Assembly (NCBI GenBank): GCA_013368315.1
Contig: JAACJM010000167.1
Coordinates: 1-64,000, forward strand
Direction: 5' to 3'
Origin: Tetrapyrgos nigripes
Lineage: Eukaryota; Basidiomycota; Agaricomycetes; Agaricales; Campanellaceae
DNA: 64,000 nucleotides
A program made the position numbers and the translations under genes. The notes beneath the pieces are model-generated. The model had not been told where the DNA came from. It saw only the letters and a program-made list of their open reading frames with translations, and did not search any database. Shown one piece after another: positions 21,725-32,870 of the stretch. The stretch's first letter is position 1, and each line of letters begins with the position of its first letter.

Positions 21725-23356
21725 TAATAGGCTGTTTCTCTAGTAAGTGCTCTTAGCACACAGAACACAACCAGAAAAACCTATATAGTTTGTTTTGCGA
21801 GTGTATCTAGTAAGTAGAATACTCTTCAATTTAGTCCACAGTTTAGAGATCTTTTGGGGGATTCTTGTAAAGCTTTGCACAAAGGCACACACAAAGGCTA
21901 TTGCCGCAAAACACACAAATGCATGAAGGCACACACACAATATCAATTCAACCAGTTCAATTCTATTTGAAGGCGCCAATGCCTTAGACACAGTTTCCAA
22001 GTCTTGAGGACACAAGTTATAAACACAAAACAACCAACAAATATATTCAACACTGATTTAACCAACACTGTATGTTTAGACTCCACGAGAGTATGATAAG
22101 TTTGTTTAGAAGCTCTTGTCCATGTTTCACAGTCTCTACCGCTAAATAGGGAGAATCCTGATACTCTACAGTCTGTTGCTTGGGTAGCTACTAGTAATAC
22201 CTGGTCCTTTTATACTACTCGTAGCTACAGCTATACAGTTTTACATTTCTTTTCAATGTCCGCTAAAATATATCAAAGAAAACAGAAAATCTACTCTAAC
22301 CGCTAGTCCGTGAGCGTAGTAACTACTGGATCTAGTAGGTACCTTCTAATTAGGGTATACAGGAAACTTGAATATTACCTAATTTTTGTAGTAGGGATTT
22401 CTCTGTCCCTTGCCCCACTCTCTCTGGTGCTGGCAGCCGTAGCCTACCTGACTCAGATGGCTCCACTTATGACTACACTTTGGAATACCGCTAATCCTGT
22501 AGGTTTAGGGTATCCTCGTATCTAGTCTCCTCCTTTTGTTCTCTATAGTTTTGAACATATACTTATTCCTTTACACCGCTAGTTAAACTTGTACACCGCT
22601 AATCCGAGTCCAGCTCTTCAATAGTAATGCTCAAGCCTAACTAGCGTAGTATAGCAAAGGATAGTACCGCACTTATCTTTAAGATGCCAATCCATAGTGA
22701 TCTCGGTAAGTACTGCTTTCGGTAATACTTATGCCCGAATCAGTAATCCCTCTACTTTGTACCTTATTACGTTAGTGAACTTCACAACACTTTAGACACT
22801 TAGTATCGTTGCTGCTAGTTCATCCCCTTTGTACCATCTGAAAGCTATGGTTTCTAGCTTTCTATTGATATAAATATTTTGCCAGTTTGCCATTCTAATC
22901 ATCTGTAGATGTGCACTGCAAGTTTGTATATATCTGGGTTAGAATCCCGTATATCCAAATTCTCTGATGGTGACATGTCCTTTCAGATCTAGCGGTCTAA
23001 GCCTTCGATCTGGGTTTGTAATGCCAACGCATACCTGTGAATAGGGGCATTTCTCCTCCTTCTCTATCCCTTGAGTCGTACTAGCGGTATTAGGCCGCTA
23101 TAGCAGGTTTGTTAAGTCTTTGTAGACTTTGTAGTTAGGTGGGTCTGCTACTATAGCTGTATCCCCTAGTATGTATCTGTTATAATACTTTGAACAAGTA
23201 TTGACCATTAACATCCCTTAGGTTATATACCTAATTCCTAGTACTTTGACTAGCAGTTCGGGACTCACTCTAGTCCTTATTATCCATTTAAGAGTAACTT
23301 AGACATGTATTAGTGCTAGTTTTGGGTTATTAACTGCGAATTTGTACAGCATATCA
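21725..23356 (-). mobile_element. TGATA...TATTA element, copy 2, inverted (1632 bp)
   Basis: Read on the minus strand it starts TGATATGCTGTAC and ends CAGCCTATTA. The 4-bp duplication is CCGT (21721-21724 and 23357-23360). It splits pol between Arg and Ser codons just before the RT domain. It has no ORF of note and, in its own orientation, a TATAAAAGGAC promoter-like block (plus-strand ggtccttttatactac near 22202). It is a diverged subfamily of copy 1 and related to the fragment at 43781-45094. Confidence 0.78.
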
Positions 23357-26300
23357 CCGTTCTTATCCTTCACTGCGGAAATACAAGGATGCCTGGTCTA
23401 CGTTAATCCAGGCTCACTTAGATTCAGGCAGGATCTGATCATCTAATTCCTAGTTTTCCTCGCCTTGCTTCTTGATTCTGGAGGCTGATCCAACAGCTCT
23501 ACCTAGATGGGTCAACAACTACCGCGTCCTCAACGCCAACACAGTTCCTGATTGGCATCCTCTGCCATGCATTGAGCAGATACTGGTGGACTGTGCCAAG
23601 GGTCAAATCTGGGGGAAGATTGACATGACGGACTCGTTCTTCCAGACCAAGATGGAGGAATCCTCAATTCCGTTGACAGCAGTGAACACGCCTCTAGGCT
23701 TATACGAATGGGTGGTAATGCCCATGGGTATACAAAATGCACCAGCAATTCACTAGCATCGGGTAGCCTCTGCGCTACGTCCCTTTATTGGAAAATTCTG
23801 CCATGTCTACCTCGATGATATTATTATCTGGTCAAAAGACAAAGCCGAACATGCACGTCATGCTGAAACTATCCTTGCGGTATTAAGGGATGCCAAGCTG
23901 TACTGCAACCCTAGGAAGTGCCAATTTTTCAGGCTCGAAATTGATTTTCTCAGTCATCACATCTCATGACGAGGAGTTGAAGCCCAACAAGGCAAATGTG
24001 ATGTGATAGTCAACTATCCCCGTCCAGAGTCAACGAAACAAGTACGTAGGTTCTTGGGCATGGTTTGTTTCATTGCCGGTTACCTGGAGAAAGAACTTGC
24101 TGATCACACAGCGATATTGACCCCACTGACCAAGAAGGTGTACAACAAATCGTTTCCTGAGTGGACCATGGAACATGAACGCACCTTTATGAAAATCAAG
24201 TCTCTGGTGGTAGACCGTGCTATCTTGACCACAATTGACCACAATAACCCCGGTGACAACAAGATCTTCTTAACATGTGATGCCAGTGACTGGCGAACTG
24301 GTGCGATTCTGAGTTGGGGGCCGAAGTTGTCCCTGGCTCGTCCAGTAGCCTTTGACTCACAACAGCTTTCAGGCCCAGAGTTAAACTACCCAGTACATGA
24401 AAAAGAGCTACTAGCTATTGTTCAGGCCCTCAAAAAGTGGAGAGCGGACTGCCTTGGCATGCAAGTTTTTGTTTTGACAGATCACCGAACCTTAGAGAAT
24501 TTTGTTGGTCAATGTGACTTAAGTTGAAGACAAGTACGATGGATGGAACAGTTGAGTCAATATGACCTAGTGATATCATACTTGCCAGGTGAATACAACT
24601 CGGGTGCCGATGCATTATCTCGCCTCCCTCCCGCATCCTTGCCTGGTGAAGAACCGGTGGCAATGGACCTGTCCAAATTGAAACCTGATGTTTGGCGTAA
24701 CCCTGTAGCCTTAGCTTCAGTAATGACAGTGGAGGCTGATGCCTCTTTCTTGAGCGATGTTCATGTGGGCTATGAGTCCGACGACTTCGTGAAGAAGTTA
24801 GTCTCGACAGCCAAAGAGAATGGATTATGGTATGTGGCAGGCCGTTTGGTGGTACCTGCATACAAGGACCTTCGTGAGTCGTTATTCCAGCTGGCACATG
24901 ACTACACTGGGCACTTCGGAGGTGACAAAACATACGAGTACTTAAGGGACTCATATTATTGGCCAAACATGAAGAAACAGCTCCTGAAGGCATATGTCCC
25001 ATCGTGTGATGCATGCCAGTGGAATAAGAGTGGTACCAAGAATCCAAAGGGTCCACTACACCCTCTGCCCATCCCTGATAAGTGTTTTGACAGTGTTGCA
25101 ATGGACTTTGTGGGTCCACTACCTGAAGATGAAGGCATGAACTGTATCTTGTCAATCACTGATAGGCTGAATGCCACCAGGACAGATCTTACTGCACCTG
25201 AATGTGCACTGTTATTCTTCAAGGAGTGGTACTGTGAAAATGGTCTTCCTTTGGAGATCATTTGCGACTGTGACAAATTGTTTGTGTCCAAGTTCTGGAA
25301 CACCTTCCTGAAATTAACAGGTATCAAGTTAAAAATGAGTACTGCGTTCCACCCTCAAACAGATGGCTCTTCGGAACGCTCAAATAAGACCATTAACCAG
25401 TGCTTGCACTACTATGTCGAACGCAAACAGACAGGATGGGTACAAGCTCTTCCCAAGGTGCAATTCGACATCATGAACTCTTGGAACGCAAGTACTGGGA
25501 TGTCTATGTTCCAGCTGAAGACTGGCAGATCACCGCGCGTGGTTCCTCCTCTGCTCCCAGAGGGCAAGACTAACAAGGAGACTGCAGAAGCAGTGGACAT
25601 TATTTGCGAAATGTCAAACATCGAGGTGGATGCCAAGGATGCGTTATATGCAGCCAAGGTCACTCAAGCTCTACAATCAAACAAAAACCGCGGTGCCCCT
25701 AAAAAGTTTGACAAAGGGGACTGGGTAATGTTGACAATGTTACATCGGCGCAATCAGTACAAGAAAGCGGGCGAACACAGAGTGGCAAAATTCTTTCCTC
25801 GTTTTGACAGTCCTTACAAAGTGATCCATGCACACCAAGAAATGGATACATACCAACCAGGGGTCTTCCCTACATTCTATGTGGGCGAATTGCAAAGATA
25901 CAAACCGAACGATGTGTGTATGTTCCTGAACAGGGAGTTGAGTAGACCAGCGCTGACGATTGTGGATGGTCAGGAAGAATACATGATTGAGAAGATTATA
26001 GATTCTCGACGTCATGGCCGTGGATGGCAATATCTGATACGTTGGTCCAGCTACAGCCCTGAAGAGGATCGATGGCTATCTTATTCATCAATCAAAGACT
26101 GTAGTGCCTAGACGACTGGGCAGCTACAGGTGGTGATGGACCAAAAGAATTATTTTCTAACTGAATAACTGATGGCTGATTTTATTTTTTCTTTCTACCG
26201 ATTTACATCACATATTCCCTTGCCAAAACTCCCTTCTGTACTGGTGGAAGAAGACTGTCGAAGAGATGCAAGGTTAGATGTGTATCATTTTTTTTAACCT

Positions 26301-26408
26301 TCTTCGTTTATCGCTGGGTCACCCTGGTGTGGTTTTACTTAATTACTTACCATCCCCGTTGCATGCTCGAGGTTTAGATGGGTGGTTTTGGTTTAGGATG
26401 AGTAGGAG

Positions 26409-26640
26409 TGTAAACGATGTTTACAGCCACTGACGTGTGACATCATTGTTGATATATATTTGTAATTTGGGACCTATCTCAGTCCCGAATATCGGATGTA
26501 CCTTACTTCTTACTACCACGATCCCATGTATTCTCACTATCATACGATTTACAGAACACGACGTGTTCCTCTGCATTTCCCTGTTTGATCTCTCTCTCTC
26601 TCTCTCTCTCTTGCATGTACAGTCCCCTAGGACTGTTCCA
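26409..26640 (+). repeat. 3' LTR of chromovirus 1
   Basis: It starts TGTAAACGATGTTTACA and ends GACTGTTCCA, followed by the target duplication ATAAG. It is paired with 16588-16815. Confidence 0.93.
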
Positions 26641-26645
26641 ATAAG

Positions 26646-27564
26646 TAGCTTTTATACCAAATTGGGAGTCTGGAACTCAACTGGGGCCATTGTTGATTTC
26701 AAGTTGGACATGGACATGAGGGTGTGGGTGAGGGTGGGGTGAGAACAACGGTGAGGATGGGGGGGAGGATGAGGGATACAAATATGAATACAAAGGAGAG
26801 GGACAGGGGGCATGAGGGCGATGGTGAGGAATATGGGGACGGAGACAAAGCAGGAGATGAAGACAGAAACGAAAGAACCCTAATCAAATGAGTGAGTTGG
26901 ATTGCAGTGGGTAGCTTGTTGGCAAGGTGGAGATGGGCCTGAGGGGGTGCCAATGAGTTATTACTTACTACTTGGTATTGCAAGGTGGAAGGTGGGTGGA
27001 TGGGAATGGTGGGGTGTTTACTTGATGGTTAGGGAGGTGAGGGAGCATGGGGATGGGGCAGTTAAGACTAGATCTAGATGTGATTCTATTTCTACTCTAC
27101 CTTTTTCAGATTTTTTCAGGGACAAGTTATGATTGAGTTATGAGTTCTTGTACTACAACTTCGACTACCTACTACTAGTTGCAAACTAGCTTATTTGAAT
27201 TCCACGATCACTTGACTCTGAGGATGTGGAGTCTGGAAGGGCCGTGCAGGGGCCATAGCCAAGGCCCAACTTGGACATAAAATAAACGAATTCAAAGCAA
27301 TTGGAACCAGCATGCTCTCATCACAACAGATTCATCTTTGTGCCAATTTTCGAGCTTCTCTGACAACACTCCATCATCATTCATCTGTGTACAAGGCATG
27401 TAGGCCTTGAATTTTGAGCATGTCTTCTTCAAAAGTTCTTTCCAAATGAAAAATGATCAATTGAACTATCTATGCACAAAAGTGCTCAGGTAAATACTGA
27501 CAAATATCTACCTTGATAGCTCATTTAAAGAAAAACAGAAAAGTGGTGGTCAGTGGTGCAGTGC
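26646..27564. other. Purine-rich low-complexity region, no supported gene
   Basis: Bases 26700-27060 are GA/GGT-rich with many GGGTG and GGATG runs. The rest is AT-rich with no recognised domain. The first part may be the displaced 3' flank of the secreted-protein duplication. Confidence 0.4.
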
Positions 27565-28716
27565 TCAGAAGCAGAATGATGGTAATACTAATGCAACAAA
27601 GTAATTAATTGTCTGAAGTCCTTCTCCTCTTAGAGTGAACTCCAAATCAGGTGAGGAAAGCAGCTTTTTGGAAAACACAAGGCTGGGCAACGATGAACCA
27701 ATACCTGTTGTGATTGACTTGGAGTCCTTAGTCGGTAACCCAGAAGCAACACCCTTACCAGACAGCACATTTGATAATGTGACTGGTGATGTCACCTTGG
27801 AAGCATGCGTGGGGGACTGAGACATTGACTGAGACATTGGGCTCAATTAGTGATGTTTAGGCCAGGCTGGGCTTTGTAGGGCTTGGGCCTGCTACAAATC
27901 CAGGCCGAGCTTTGAAGCCCTAAGTAGGGCCAGCTAGGGCTGGCTAGGGCTTAAGGCCTGGGCTCAGCTGTAAATTTAAAAAAAGTGTAAGATAGTAATG
28001 TAAGGGTACATTTTACTTAGTTTGAATTTGTGTACCGTATGAGGTTGGTAACGACCACACTGACACAAAAAACCTAATATAAGATTATATGGCTCCGGGA
28101 AGGTTGAGATTGAACCTGAGATATGGTTGACTCGGAGCAAGTGTTTTGAGCACATACCTCTCTGCCAGTATCCTGATTTTAATCATATTTCTTATTTCCC
28201 TGGTCCTATTCCTAAACCTATACCTCTCTCTGGCTGCTGACATGCTCAGGAAGTGGATGAAGGTGGTGGTGGTTAGAAACAGAGATGTGAAAGGTGACAG
28301 TGAAGGCCATGCTGCCACACGTGTATCATCAGTTACGCAGCAACGAATTTGGAAATCGGTGGTGCCCTGATGTGATGTCATGGCTCCACCACCACCGCCC
28401 GCGAGCGCAAATTACTGGCAGGTCACCAAAAGCCGTGGCCTGAGCTTGGGCCCAGGGCTTTGAAGAAACCTAAGCCGGGCCCTCAGGCCCTCCAGGCCGT
28501 CCTCAAAAGCTGGGCTGGGCTAGGGCTTTTAAAGCTGGGCTCAGGCTGGCCAAGGGCTCCAAGCCTGAGCTTGCACATCACTAGGCTCGATGGTCAAGGC
28601 TGCGAAGACGATGACAGGGCATGACTGTCAGCAGAACAAGTAGCACTGTCTGCAAAGAATGATGGAGGAGGGACTGGATGAGGAACTGAAGCCAAGTTCT
28701 GTGCTACCATGGCCAT
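27565..28716 (-). pseudogene. Ser/Pro-rich ORF interrupted by a hAT-like MITE
   Basis: If the insertion 27848-28583 and one copy of its 8-bp duplication are removed, a frame runs from ATG at 28716 to the stop at 27565. It begins MAMVAQNLASVPHPV and continues SPMSQSMSQSPTHASKVTS. It has one in-frame TGA between QP and PLSP, just beside the insertion. The sequence is low complexity and no domain is seen, so the original function is unknown. The restored frame across the insertion argues that it was once coding. Confidence 0.4.
27848..28583. mobile_element. hAT-like non-autonomous element (MITE), 736 bp
   Basis: Imperfect terminal inverted repeats start TAGTGATGTTTAGGCCAGGC and, on the other end read inward, TAGTGATGTGCAAGCTCAGG. 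Flanks are GGCTCAAT (27840-27847) and GGCTCGAT (28584-28591), an 8-bp target duplication with one transition, as expected for hAT. Both subterminal 150 bases are dense in GGGCTGGGCTnGGGCTTT-type motifs in inverted orientation, which hAT transposases typically bind. No transposase is encoded. Confidence 0.82.
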
Positions 28717-29173
28717 AGTGTTGAGGAGCTAGTCTCTCCTAGACAGACCCAACCCTTGGTTGGGTCTGTTTGAACTGTGACCCCCACAGTGTTATTACAT
28801 AAGAATGTGCATGTGCATACTGCATGACGCATTGAAACTCTCATTGGTTTGGGTCAATTGGGACTGATTGGGACAAATTAAGGTACTTATAAGAGGTATA
28901 AGGAATCTGAGAGGCATATCTGAGGCTTTTCGGTAGCTCAAGGACTTTGAGATACTGATCTGAGCCGTGTGCTCTGAGCTAGAGTCACACTTGTCACACT
29001 TATGTGACTACTTGGTGACTACAATTCCTGAGAGGGCTTTCTTCCTTGTTTTGACCAGTCTTACATCCCAATTTTCTGCAGGAACTAAATAATGGTGTAT
29101 ATTATGCTCGCTCGCTAATATTTGCAGTCCTTCGTAGTAGTGTTCGCTTTGCCAGCAGCGTGCCGATACATTC
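28717..29173. other. Intergenic region with two adjacent perfect hairpins
   Basis: Bases 28744-28768 form an 11-bp perfect stem with a 3-base loop (CAGACCCAACC / GGTTGGGTCTG). A second short stem CTGTG/CACAG follows directly at about 28776-28790. No ORF is supported. The hairpins could be a terminator-like structure or the scar of an excised element. Confidence 0.45.
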
Positions 29174-29586
29174 TTATGTAATAATGCTGTGGCGGTGCAA
29201 GAAGGGCGTGTATACTCTCAGACTATTGAGGAGCTGGTCACTGGTTTTTGAGCTGGTCTGGAGAACTTTGGTGAGCATGTTAGCCTGCTCAAAAACAACC
29301 TTTTGAAGACCAGCAAACGCAGACCACAGTTTTTGAAGATGGCGGTACAAGTCGTTGTAGTCTTCCCGAGAATGCAGATGGCAAGAACTACTCTGTGATG
29401 GTCGTCGGCGTTGTTTGGCTGCCTTGCGGCGCAACCTGAACCTAGCGCAAGCTGCTCGGTCTCGAAGGTCTGGGTAGTAAGGACGCTGATGGAAAGTTCA
29501 GGATGTTTGAGAGGAAAAAGACTGCTGGGCTGACAATATGTCCCCAAGGACAGCAGTCGCATTAGTGAAACCACGACCTGCAACAC
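29174..29586 (-). CDS. Unrecognised coding-like ORF (low support)
   Basis: Overlapping frames on the minus strand include an 86-residue one with a helical, Gln/Leu-rich stretch (YNDLYRHLQKLWSAFAGLQK). No family is recognised and no splice model links them cleanly. A pseudogene or chance frame is possible. Confidence 0.25.
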
Positions 29587-29598
29587 TGGCCGTTTGCA

Positions 29599-29727
29599 TA
29601 GTGGTGGTGATGATGGTAGTGGTGGTGGTAGTGGTCAAGAGGTAGCCTACAGCAGTGGAGAACAGCTGTGTATCTCACCACAAAAATTCCTCACCTCGCA
29701 GTGGTGGTGGTGGTGGTGGTCTTGCTC
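29599..29727. repeat. (GGT)n microsatellite tracts
   Basis: Two purine-rich GGT/GTGGT runs lie at about 29600-29640 and 29700-29725, separated by unique sequence. Confidence 0.75.
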
Positions 29728-30116
29728 TTTCCAACCACTGGATGTTTGTTACGACTCACGAGGCTGCGTGTGGCTATGCAATTTGGCCAATACCGGCATA
29801 TTGCCGCCACGCCATGTGCCATGCCGCCTTGACAACCGCTCTTGTCCTCTACCATCATCCTCGCTTCGATGAAGCTCAGCGTACTACATATTACAACAAT
29901 CAAATAAGGGCCTCGTTATTGCCACGCGAAGCGGTGGCCCACAAAGCCTTCATTCCAGAGAGAGATGGAGACATCTGTGAAACATACTTGCCAGTTACTA
30001 GGAGTCCTCCCATCAATTGCGCCCATAGTACCATGCCGCATCGCAGAGCCGTCAGCCGTCAGCTGGCAGTCAAGTACGACAAGCTCTTACAGCAAAAATG
30101 TATGCCTTTTATTTGA
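29655..30116 (+). CDS. Unrecognised 153-residue ORF
   Basis: An open frame from ATG at 29655, rich in His, Ala and Cys (HAMCHAALTTALVLYHHPR), extends over a GGT repeat encoding a glycine run. No domain was recognised. It ends about 210 bases before the TATA box of the secreted-protein gene. Confidence 0.25.
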   Translation: MENSCVSHHKNSSPRSGGGGGGLALSNHWMFVTTHEAACGYAIWPIPAYCRHAMCHAALTTALVLYHHPRFDEAQRTTYYNNQIRASLLPREAVAHKAFIPERDGDICETYLPVTRSPPINCAHSTMPHRRAVSRQLAVKYDKLLQQKCMPFI

Positions 30117-30326
30117 TGTGGATCAATACCTCTAGATACTCATGCTTTTTCTCTGGCTAGATATTGGCCTTGGCATTCGGGCGGGGGCTTGGCCTGTGGT
30201 ACAGATAATACTGCTCGCTGTTTTCCGAGGTCCAAAGGAACGGTACTCGACGCTCGTGCAGAGAATTCTGGCATGGTCCATACGCCAGAGTGGCAGACAC
30301 TGGCAGACACTGCTCTCAGAGAAGGC

Positions 30327-30334
30327 TATAAAAG
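30327..30334 (+). promoter_or_regulatory. TATA box of the secreted-protein gene
   Basis: TATAAAAG lies 232 bases before the ATG at 30566. The interval is pyrimidine-rich and ends in TTGCAACATG. This fits a strong fungal promoter with a long 5' UTR, possibly containing an intron. Confidence 0.6.
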
Positions 30335-30565
30335 CTGAGCTTCTTCGACCTGGAAGAGCGTCAACATCTTCGTTTGCTTCTTCTCTCCATCCTCTCTTCG
30401 TTCTTTTCGGCCAGGTAGCCTACGGACTCTTTTTCATCCTTCTCATAATCATTTCTAAAGTTCCAAGCGAATTTACTCTGTACGACGTTCCATTCAACTC
30501 GTTCGACTTCAATTTGAGGTACTGATTCCATCATCTTGCAGCTTTACTGCTCAACGACTTGCAAC

Positions 30566-31316
30566 ATGTTCTCTAAAATCGCTCTTGCTTTCGGTTTCGT
30601 CGCTGCTTTGGCCGGTAGCACTCTTGCAGCACCTTTGAGTACGTCCATCATCATGCATATATATGCACTGGCAGTCGTTAAACCTTACGCATCCACTTCT
30701 TCTCTTACTTACTTTACTTAGACCACCGCGGCACAATCCACAGCTTCGACAACTGGGGTGGCTTCTCCTCTCTCAGTGGTTTCGACAACTTTTACGGCTC
30801 AGACAACTTTTGCGGTATCATCCAAGACCAAACCATCGTCCAGCAACAAGAAACCCTCGTTTGCCATTCCATCTCTATCGAGATTGTCCAGCAGCGACTT
30901 CTCGTCCTTCGAGAGATGGCTAAGAGGATTATTACGGAACAAATTTGCGAGGTTGAGACTCAGACTGTAGTCTTCCACCAATTCCTCGCCTCAAGCTCCC
31001 GATTCAGTTCCGACTTGCTTCGTGTTTCTGGACATCATGTTGGGTATGATTCGGCTATTGTTGGTCACTTTGGAGACTTGGTTGATGAATCTGGGTCTCT
31101 TACTACCGTGCGTGGTTTTCTTCCGATCTCTTTTCTATTCATACGTTGACCATTTCTCTTCGATTACTATTACTACTACAGACCGACTTTGGCTTCAGCG
31201 GTCTCGACGCAGGACACAACACTGTCGTTGTTTCTGGTAGCAACTGGAACGATGCTACTTCGCCATTCTCCGTTCGTAATGCGTACAATGCTGCTCAGAT
31301 GGCCACTTTCTTCTAG
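30566..31316 (+). CDS. Small secreted protein of unknown function (Agaricomycete family)
   Basis: Three exons (30566-30638, 30722-31107, 31182-31316) give 197 residues. Both introns are GT-AG and the frame closes exactly. Residues 1-22 are a signal peptide (MFSKIALAFGFVAALAGSTLAA). The mature part opens with HRGTIHSFDNWGG and SLSGFDNFYGSDNF. It then has a helical centre (EMAKRIITEQICEVETQTVV) and a C-terminal block VVVSGSNWNDATSP. I recognise this layout from small secreted proteins common in mushroom-forming fungi; no activity is known to me. Two Cys flank the IIQDQT...LVC region. A TATA box sits upstream. A decayed partial copy is at 15715-16201, so the locus duplicated before the LTR element arrived. 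Confidence 0.85.
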
Positions 31317-31866
31317 ATGATGATAATGGGCCACAACTTGTAGAATTTTTGTACTTTTGTTCGGGATACCCTCTTTGAATGGATCTGTCTTTAGTATGGT
31401 CATGGTTACGGTTCTAGTTTGGTTCTAGTTGTTACTATTATTTACAATGTTGGTTATTCTTGCAGCACGCGTACGGTTTTGGGATGGCTACTTCAAGTTT
31501 GAAGTTGAAGTATGTATACTATGTAACTGATGTTTCACGGGATGTACTTACTTAGTAGATACGTACAGGTAGTTTACTTATAATTACGCCTTCTGATTCC
31601 TGAATATGAATCATGACGCCCAATTGTATCCAAATCGTACTACATATCTGTTCAAACTTCACGACTGAAAGAAAGATTGGGCTGGCACGCTCTGTACTAT
31701 AAGTTTGCGATAAGTACGACTCAAGATTCTCGAGTGGCCTGGATACTTCCATACTACCGAATGACATTGGCGTCGCCAACGGGAGTTTGAATTTTGACGG
31801 CCAGCTCCGAGTGGGAACTTCTACGTTGTTCCGTTCCTTTCCATTTTTCTTCATCACCTACAGCCA
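31317..31866 (+). other. 3' flank of the secreted-protein gene, shared with 16202-16587
   Basis: Bases 31317-31705 match 16202-16587, including GATCTGTCTTTAGTATGGT and CTGAAAGAAAGATTG. From 31706 to 31866 there is no recognised gene; this is probably the promoter of the ORF at 31867. Confidence 0.6.
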
Positions 31867-32219
31867 TGACTGTCGCCGACTCCCTTCATCGCGCTGCCAG
31901 TACTTGCCCCGGTATTCTGTCGCTATCAATATAAAACTATATTGATATCCTTCAACAACTGTCTACATTGGACCTATCCCAAATACATTACCGTCTGGAC
32001 AACTCTGCGCCCAATAAGCAAAATAAATCAGTTCGTACAAACACCATCGCTCAATTCTTACTGGATAAAGTCACTCTACTCTCTACCATGTCTATGCAAG
32101 ACCATTTTGAACATCTATACCACGCTCTACATAACCTCATTCAATGCGAATTAGGCAAATTCTGGCAACAATTGAGACTGGAATATGTTTTGTGTAGAAC
32201 TTTGCAAGATCTCTTGTAA
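31867..32219 (+). pseudogene. Unrecognised small gene with one in-frame TAA
   Basis: ATG at 31867 has a good context (CAGCCATGA) and opens MTVADSLHRAASTCPGILSL. After a TAA at 31933-31935 the same frame continues for 94 residues (NYIDILQQLSTLDLSQIHYR to CRTLQDLL). The sequence is helical in character but not recognised. Either translation stops at 22 residues, or this is a gene broken by a single nonsense change. Confidence 0.35.
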
Positions 32220-32439
32220 GCATCATTACGCAGTTGCCGATAAACCCGATTGAATTCTTCGGAGGCCTGTGCTGAATCTTCTGCAGCGAAAGTTAGAAAT
32301 TTATATCCTTTCACAGAAGAGTCGACAACTCGACCAATTCTCGCTGCAAAACGGCATATTCTCCAACTGCTCTACATCAAGAACAAACTTGATCGGAGCC
32401 GGGGGTGCCGTGCAGACGCGGCGCTACTGGATGTACCAT

Positions 32440-32870
32440 GCCCGGCAAAGTAGATTGCGAAATGCGGTGTTGCATTGCCTTCCTGCCTTGGCAGGAGCGT
32501 GAACATCGATCCGGTATTATACCTTCCATGCCTTTCAAGGGCGCAGGCTGCGTATTGGTTTCAAGCATCTCATTATTGCGCGAACTAAGTATACACTATT
32601 CACAGAACAAGTCATGATCAAGTGCAACAAATTACTACCAGAGATCTCACGGGCTTCAAGTTTGTTACACACTTACTGATTTGTACCTACAGATCTCGAG
32701 TACAACACCGTTGTCAAGCTTTCAACGTTTCAATGGTCCCACTCCAATAGTCATGAATCATGAGTGATTGAGTGTTAACAATCAGCCCTAAGGCCTATAA
32801 ACGCCATCGTATAAGAACCCTTTCCCACTCCCATTGTTCAGTTTCCCCCTTGGTTCCACCTCCATCGTGT
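32440..32870 (+). promoter_or_regulatory. 5' flank of the GH76-like gene, duplicated at 776-1145
   Basis: Similarity to the left copy starts near GATTGCGAAATGCGGTG and runs to the start codon, so it contains whatever promoter both genes share. No clear TATA box next to the ATG was fixed. Confidence 0.55.

Larger units (their letters stand above)
17952..26111 (+). pseudogene. Chromovirus 1 gag-pol polyprotein (7 nonsense codons, 2 insertions)
   Basis: Gag begins with Ser/Pro-rich repeats, then the capsid-like part (PHDYTGIMTSIAYYFSAKG) and a zinc knuckle CTRCRNWFAGH...C interrupted by TGA at 20441. The protease site reads LIDNGSPFVLI, with Asn in place of the usual Ser/Thr after Asp. RT shows the catalytic YLDDI near 23815. 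RNase H has FLTCDASDW. Integrase has H-H-C-C zinc (TGHFGG...CDAC), MDFVGPLP and HPQTDGSSERSN. The chromodomain is at the end (EEYMIEKIIDSRRHGRGWQY). Stops lie at 20441, 21527, 23436, 23451, 23754, 23967 and 24525: five TGA and two TAG. Several stand where Arg (CGA) or Gln (CAG) is expected from the family. The stop at 26111 is natural. Confidence 0.93.
16588..26640 (+). mobile_element. Ty3/Gypsy chromovirus with two nested insertions (element 1)
   Basis: The element has a 228-bp 5' LTR, a leader, one gag-pol frame, a 3' UTR and a 232-bp 3' LTR. ATAAG at 16583-16587 and 26641-26645 is its 5-bp target duplication. The interior holds two unrelated insertions (18912-20346 and 21725-23356). Removing each with one copy of its 4-bp duplication restores a single frame of exactly 1695 codons. 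Pol order is protease, RT, RNase H, integrase, chromodomain, which defines chromoviruses. Seven nonsense codons make it inactive. It inserted into the 3' flank of the decayed secreted-protein copy. Confidence 0.95.

Noticed and set aside
26699..26983. 94-residue Ser/Pro-rich minus-strand ORF
   Set aside because: It follows low-complexity GGGTG/GGATG runs; no domain or splice context.
30142..30525. 127-residue plus-strand ORF before the secreted-protein gene
   Set aside because: It spans the TATA box and likely 5' UTR of the next gene, with no family signature.
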